Assembly (NCBI RefSeq): GCF_029867415.1
Contig: NC_081181.1
Coordinates: 125,245,042 to 125,309,041 of the forward strand
Length of the DNA: 64,000 nt
Reading direction: 5' to 3'
Source: Vicia villosa
Taxonomy: Eukaryota; Streptophyta; Magnoliopsida; Fabales; Fabaceae
Of this stretch, positions 61,080 to 64,000 are shown piece after piece (position 1 is the first letter of the stretch; every line of letters starts with the position of its first letter). Both the position numbers and the translations under genes were made by a program. Under the pieces are notes generated by a model. The model saw only the letters and a list, made by a program, of their open reading frames with translations, had not been told where the DNA came from and did no database searches.

Positions 61080-61410
61080 GACCCGAAATTTAACTAAAAC
61101 TAGTGCTGCAACTTCAACGAATTTTATGGCCCTGCTACAGTCCGATTCTGACTTCGACTCCAACATAAGAATTGTAGATCTTTCTCTTAGCTTTCCGTCG
61201 ATTATTAGAACGCCTCAATCGGACTCCCGGAACTCCAGTTATGATCGTTTCCGTGCAGACTGCTAAAGCTGAAAAATAAATACGAAAATCAAATAACAAT
61301 AAAAATAAATTAAAATATAAAAACTTAATAAAATAGAAAAATAAACAAACCAAACCATAGAAATGCCTAAGTACAAACATAAAGGAACGTGCATCAAAAT
61401 GCACTGATCA
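61080..61410 (-). repeat. 3' LTR (partial) of the right-hand Athila/Tat-like element
   Basis: On the minus strand the LTR starts TGATCAGTGC at 61410, directly after a polypurine tract. Its far end does not match the LTR end seen at 63968-64000, so it seems truncated around 61080 or earlier. Confidence 0.55.
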
Positions 61411-61425
61411 AATTCCCCCACACTT
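61411..61425 (-). other. Polypurine tract, Athila/Tat-like element
   Basis: The minus strand reads AAGTGTGGGGGAATT directly before the TGATCA LTR start, a characteristic tract for this group. Confidence 0.75.
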
Positions 61426-62380
61426 GAACTTTTGCACTCCGAGCAAAATTAAATCAAACTCAAGAAACACACAACATTTGTTACTCATTCCAGACTATAA
61501 ACTCTTCTGCGGTTAAGGTTTCATCAATAGGTACTAATCTTTCACACTAAAGATATCGTAGGAACACAATTCCGCAATTGTGCGGTCATAAGCCTCCTGA
61601 ACATACAAACCACTTCGAATCATGTTATTATGCCAAAGTCTAACTTACTCATCCTCCTTTTTACTCTTTTTCATTCAGGCGCAATCACATTAAGTCCGTT
61701 ATCTCCACACACTTATAGCAAGACGTCCGGTTAGTGACTCTGATCCTTTTCTGCATGGGGTTCTGGTACTTACGTGGCATAACCCTTTGTTTACTCAGTT
61801 GTAGTTGCGGGGGATCGGACCGTAATCCTCCCTACCAAGTTCAGCACCAGAAACCGCCGAACCAACTAACAAAGAGTTTTGAAATCTTTTTTTTTTGAAG
61901 GTTCCACAACCGTTGGGTTAAGTGACCGGGTGAGGGTCACCAAACTTAGAAGGTGCATTACCTTTTTCTTTTCCTTTTTTTTGGAACACTCACTTATATT
62001 CATCGGCTTCCCTGCGTAAAGTGTGTGAGAGATGGTGCCTACTGCTGAAATAAACTACTCAAGAGCTGTCAGAGAATGAGAATTTAAGGCTAAAACATAA
62101 TAAAAAATTCAAATCAATTTCCATATGCAGGAGACTTGCGGTGTTAGAACGATACCGATCTTGTGAATTTTTCCCAAGTCTCCGCAAACCAACCTCAAAT
62201 TAATCTATAGTCTAAAACTTTCAACAAAAATGCAAATTTTTTTTGGATGAAAACAAAACAAAGAACAAAAAGAAATAAAATAAATTATTCCCTCCCCCAC
62301 ACTAACATGCATTGTCCTCAATGAAAGAAACAAACATAAAATAAAAGAGAGGAGAGAGAGGAAAGAACACACCCGAGTAG
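61426..62380 (-). other. 3' non-coding interior of the Athila/Tat-like element
   Basis: No coding region is recognised between the end of the fused ORF and the polypurine tract. The integrase and remaining pol are absent. Confidence 0.5.
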
Positions 62381-63508
62381 TCAAGGAGGATAGGTGATCA
62401 CATAAGAAGCCTTTTCCAAAGAGATATCTTCTACATTTTCTTCTTTCAAAGTGGGGCTTTCATGAGGTAGCTTTGGGTGATGTCCATTGAACTTGAAATT
62501 TTTGTTAGTGTCTTCACCTTTTATTCCAGGATCAAAGAAGAATCTTCGATAAATAAAAGTGTCGAATGGGCACGTGATCTTCTTTTCCACAACATCAGAG
62601 ATCAAAAGATTGAGGGGATGCCTCGTTACTTTTGTTTCATCTTCCCCTTCAATTAAGACCCTATGCAAAATCATGGACGGACTAATATCGGGAATGTCAG
62701 CCAATGTCCACCCAATCGCCTTCTTATGCTTCTTCAAAACCTGCAAAAGCTTATTTTCTTGATCAAAATTAAGGTTAGAAGAAATTATAACCGAGAGTTT
62801 TTTATTACTCCTTAAATAAGCGTATTTCAAATTTTTAGGAAGTTGCTTCAGCTCGGGGGAAGGTGGCTGCTCAATGGAAGGAGTGTTTGGGGCAGTCGGG
62901 ATGTCAAGAGTATCAGCTGCATGAATAGCTTCATCGATAACAACTTCACCTGTAGTAAATATGTTACCCTGCAAGGCAGCATCAATCTCAGCACATACAA
63001 CACAAATGTTAGTGTCAGTACAATCAGAACATGAAAAAACATCATTAAAATCAGACAGTGATGGAAAATCAGATTCAAGCAAATCATTACAAGTATCATC
63101 AACATTTTCAGAAAGCAACTCTATTTGAAAAACAGAATGCTCTTCCAAGGATTGTTGGTTTGATCCTTGAGCTTGCTGCATGGCATTCACCAAAGTGGCA
63201 AGCTGTCCAATCTGTGTTTCCAAAGTCTGAAGAGTATAATCTATTTGTTGTTGATACTGAAGATTATTTGCAGCCATTTGTTTGACAATATCCTCTAGTG
63301 AAGGTTCGGAGGGTGCAGAGCACACAACCTGAAATTCATTCAGATGCATATGCGGATCCTCACCTGCAAAACCATTAAACCTAGGCAACAAATATGTTAA
63401 ACCATATTCCAATTCAAAAGGTGCATCAGCCGCAGGATAGTCAATACATAAACCATTATAGTTCACATTAGGGACAGCCAATTGCGTCAAAGTTCTTTGT
63501 TCATCCAT
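62381..63508 (-). CDS. Fused gag / partial RT open frame of an Athila/Tat-like element, 375 aa
   Basis: Open frame from the ATG at 63508 to the stop at 62381. It begins as an Athila/Tat gag (TLTQLAVPNV; LPRFNGFAGEDPHMHLNEF at about residues 60-78). It then jumps to a gag C-terminal part (PSLEDIVKQMAANNLQYQQQ and QIGQLATLVNAMQ, about 85-140), an acidic linker, and the N-terminal approach to reverse transcriptase (about 240-300; HLKYAYL-like, KAIGWTLADIPDISPSMILHR). It then jumps again to a later RT piece (TCPFDTFIYRRFFFDP, about 325-340). The gag middle, protease and the RT catalytic centre are missing, so no enzyme activity is possible. No stop interrupts the joined parts. It may be a non-autonomous derivative kept open by chance or by use; a PBS lies about 440 bp upstream. 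Confidence 0.75.
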   Translation of the reverse strand: MDEQRTLTQLAVPNVNYNGLCIDYPAADAPFELEYGLTYLLPRFNGFAGEDPHMHLNEFQVVCSAPSEPSLEDIVKQMAANNLQYQQQIDYTLQTLETQIGQLATLVNAMQQAQGSNQQSLEEHSVFQIELLSENVDDTCNDLLESDFPSLSDFNDVFSCSDCTDTNICVVCAEIDAALQGNIFTTGEVVIDEAIHAADTLDIPTAPNTPSIEQPPSPELKQLPKNLKYAYLRSNKKLSVIISSNLNFDQENKLLQVLKKHKKAIGWTLADIPDISPSMILHRVLIEGEDETKVTRHPLNLLISDVVEKKITCPFDTFIYRRFFFDPGIKGEDTNKNFKFNGHHPKLPHESPTLKEENVEDISLEKASYVITYPP

Positions 63509-63946
63509 GTTATCAACAAACACAGAAATACCAACAATGTCCCAAACAGGCAGAAACAAATAGAAAGAAAGAAAACGATTAAAATAAATTCATAAAATTA
63601 TAAAAACATAAAATTTCATCTAATTAGACGAAATAAGAATTATAGAATTTTTTTTTGGATTTTTTCAAAACAGCGAAAACAATAAAAAATTAATTAAAAA
63701 TAGAAAAATGATGAATTTGGAGATTTGGGGTCGAATTCCCTTACTCTTCTAGAGTAAGGGAGTATTGATCGCACGATTTTTCTGCTTCCACTAGGAAAAA
63801 ACAGATTATCGATCAGACTCAATTTTCCAAAAAAAAACCAATTTTTCGACTCAAAAAGGCGTTATGGCCGAAACCGCGAGGAACTTATGGCCTAAACGCA
63901 TAAACACTAAATCTATGACTCTAAAATTAGTTAATAACGACAAGAA
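63509..63946 (-). other. Leader of the Athila/Tat-like element
   Basis: AT-rich untranslated stretch between the PBS and the fused ORF. Confidence 0.5.
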
Positions 63947-63964
63947 TCCCCGGCAACGGCGCCA
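63947..63964 (-). other. Primer-binding site, Athila/Tat type
   Basis: The minus strand reads TGGCGCCGTTGCCGGGGA, the usual primer site of Athila/Tat elements, immediately inside the LTR end. Confidence 0.9.
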
Positions 63965-63967
63965 ATT

Positions 63968-64000
63968 TGATCCGCTGTCGCGGGCGGGTCAAAAACGAGT
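63968..64000 (-). repeat. End of the 5' LTR of the Athila/Tat-like element, cut by the window
   Basis: On the minus strand the LTR ends GCGGATCA three bases before the PBS. The rest lies beyond the window. Confidence 0.7.

Overview
This is a plant nuclear window, most probably from a legume. Spliced genes with GT-AG introns, a plant-type RNA polymerase II largest subunit, AT-rich intergenic DNA and dense nested retrotransposons show that it is plant DNA. An Ogre-like Ty3/gypsy element, whose LTR begins TGTCATACCCC and whose primer-binding site is of the tRNA-Arg type, points to legumes. I cannot name the species from sequence alone.

Layout. 1-11937 is a very young Ogre-type element cut by the left window edge: the end of its 5' LTR, a PBS, a structured leader, an internally deleted gag ORF, a long non-coding 3' region with tandem repeats, and a complete 3.4-kb 3' LTR. 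It has no recognisable protease, RT or integrase. It abuts an older Athila/Tat-like LTR with PBS and gag start (11938-13302). 15573-16085 (minus) is a small stress-type gene resembling syringolide-induced protein 14-1-1. 17985-25361 (minus) is a complete 14-exon RNA polymerase II subunit 1 gene (NRPB1); two of its introns appear to use GC donors. 26011-27089 is a solo SIRE/Maximus-like LTR. 30271-34950 is an old minus-strand LTR broken by a second solo LTR (31168-32991) and a hAT-like element (33516-34466). 35009-39111 is bounded by outward-facing Helitron-like ends and carries diverged repeats and a hAT-type MITE. 39829-40638 is an exact 405-bp tandem duplication, followed by the 3' end of a copia element. 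About 43.4-46.9 kb is a deleted Mutator-like element containing a hAT-like element with a perfect 8-bp target duplication. 48025-48402 (+) is an At4g08330-like single-exon gene. 51572-52930 (+) is a three-exon gene of unknown function. About 53.4-58.3 kb is a decayed Mutator-like element whose transposase carried a C-terminal OTU domain; a TRIM sits inside it. The right end holds a MITE, a decayed copia gag, and a minus-strand Athila-like element with a fused gag-RT open frame, running off the window.

The four protein-coding host genes are NRPB1, the 14-1-1-like gene, the At4g08330-like gene and the three-exon gene. Nothing suggests that they form a functional unit; they are islands between mobile elements.

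The most unusual signals are not genes. (1) 10-12-bp palindromes occur in pairs 21-22 bp apart, the pairs recurring every 72-74 bp, in two unrelated LTR families. (2) A stem-loop occurs twice in tandem in the Ogre LTR and once in the Ogre leader; the stem differs between LTR and leader at compensating positions, and in the leader it is enclosed in two further perfect inverted repeats. All gene models are joined by eye and the repeat counts are my own reading.
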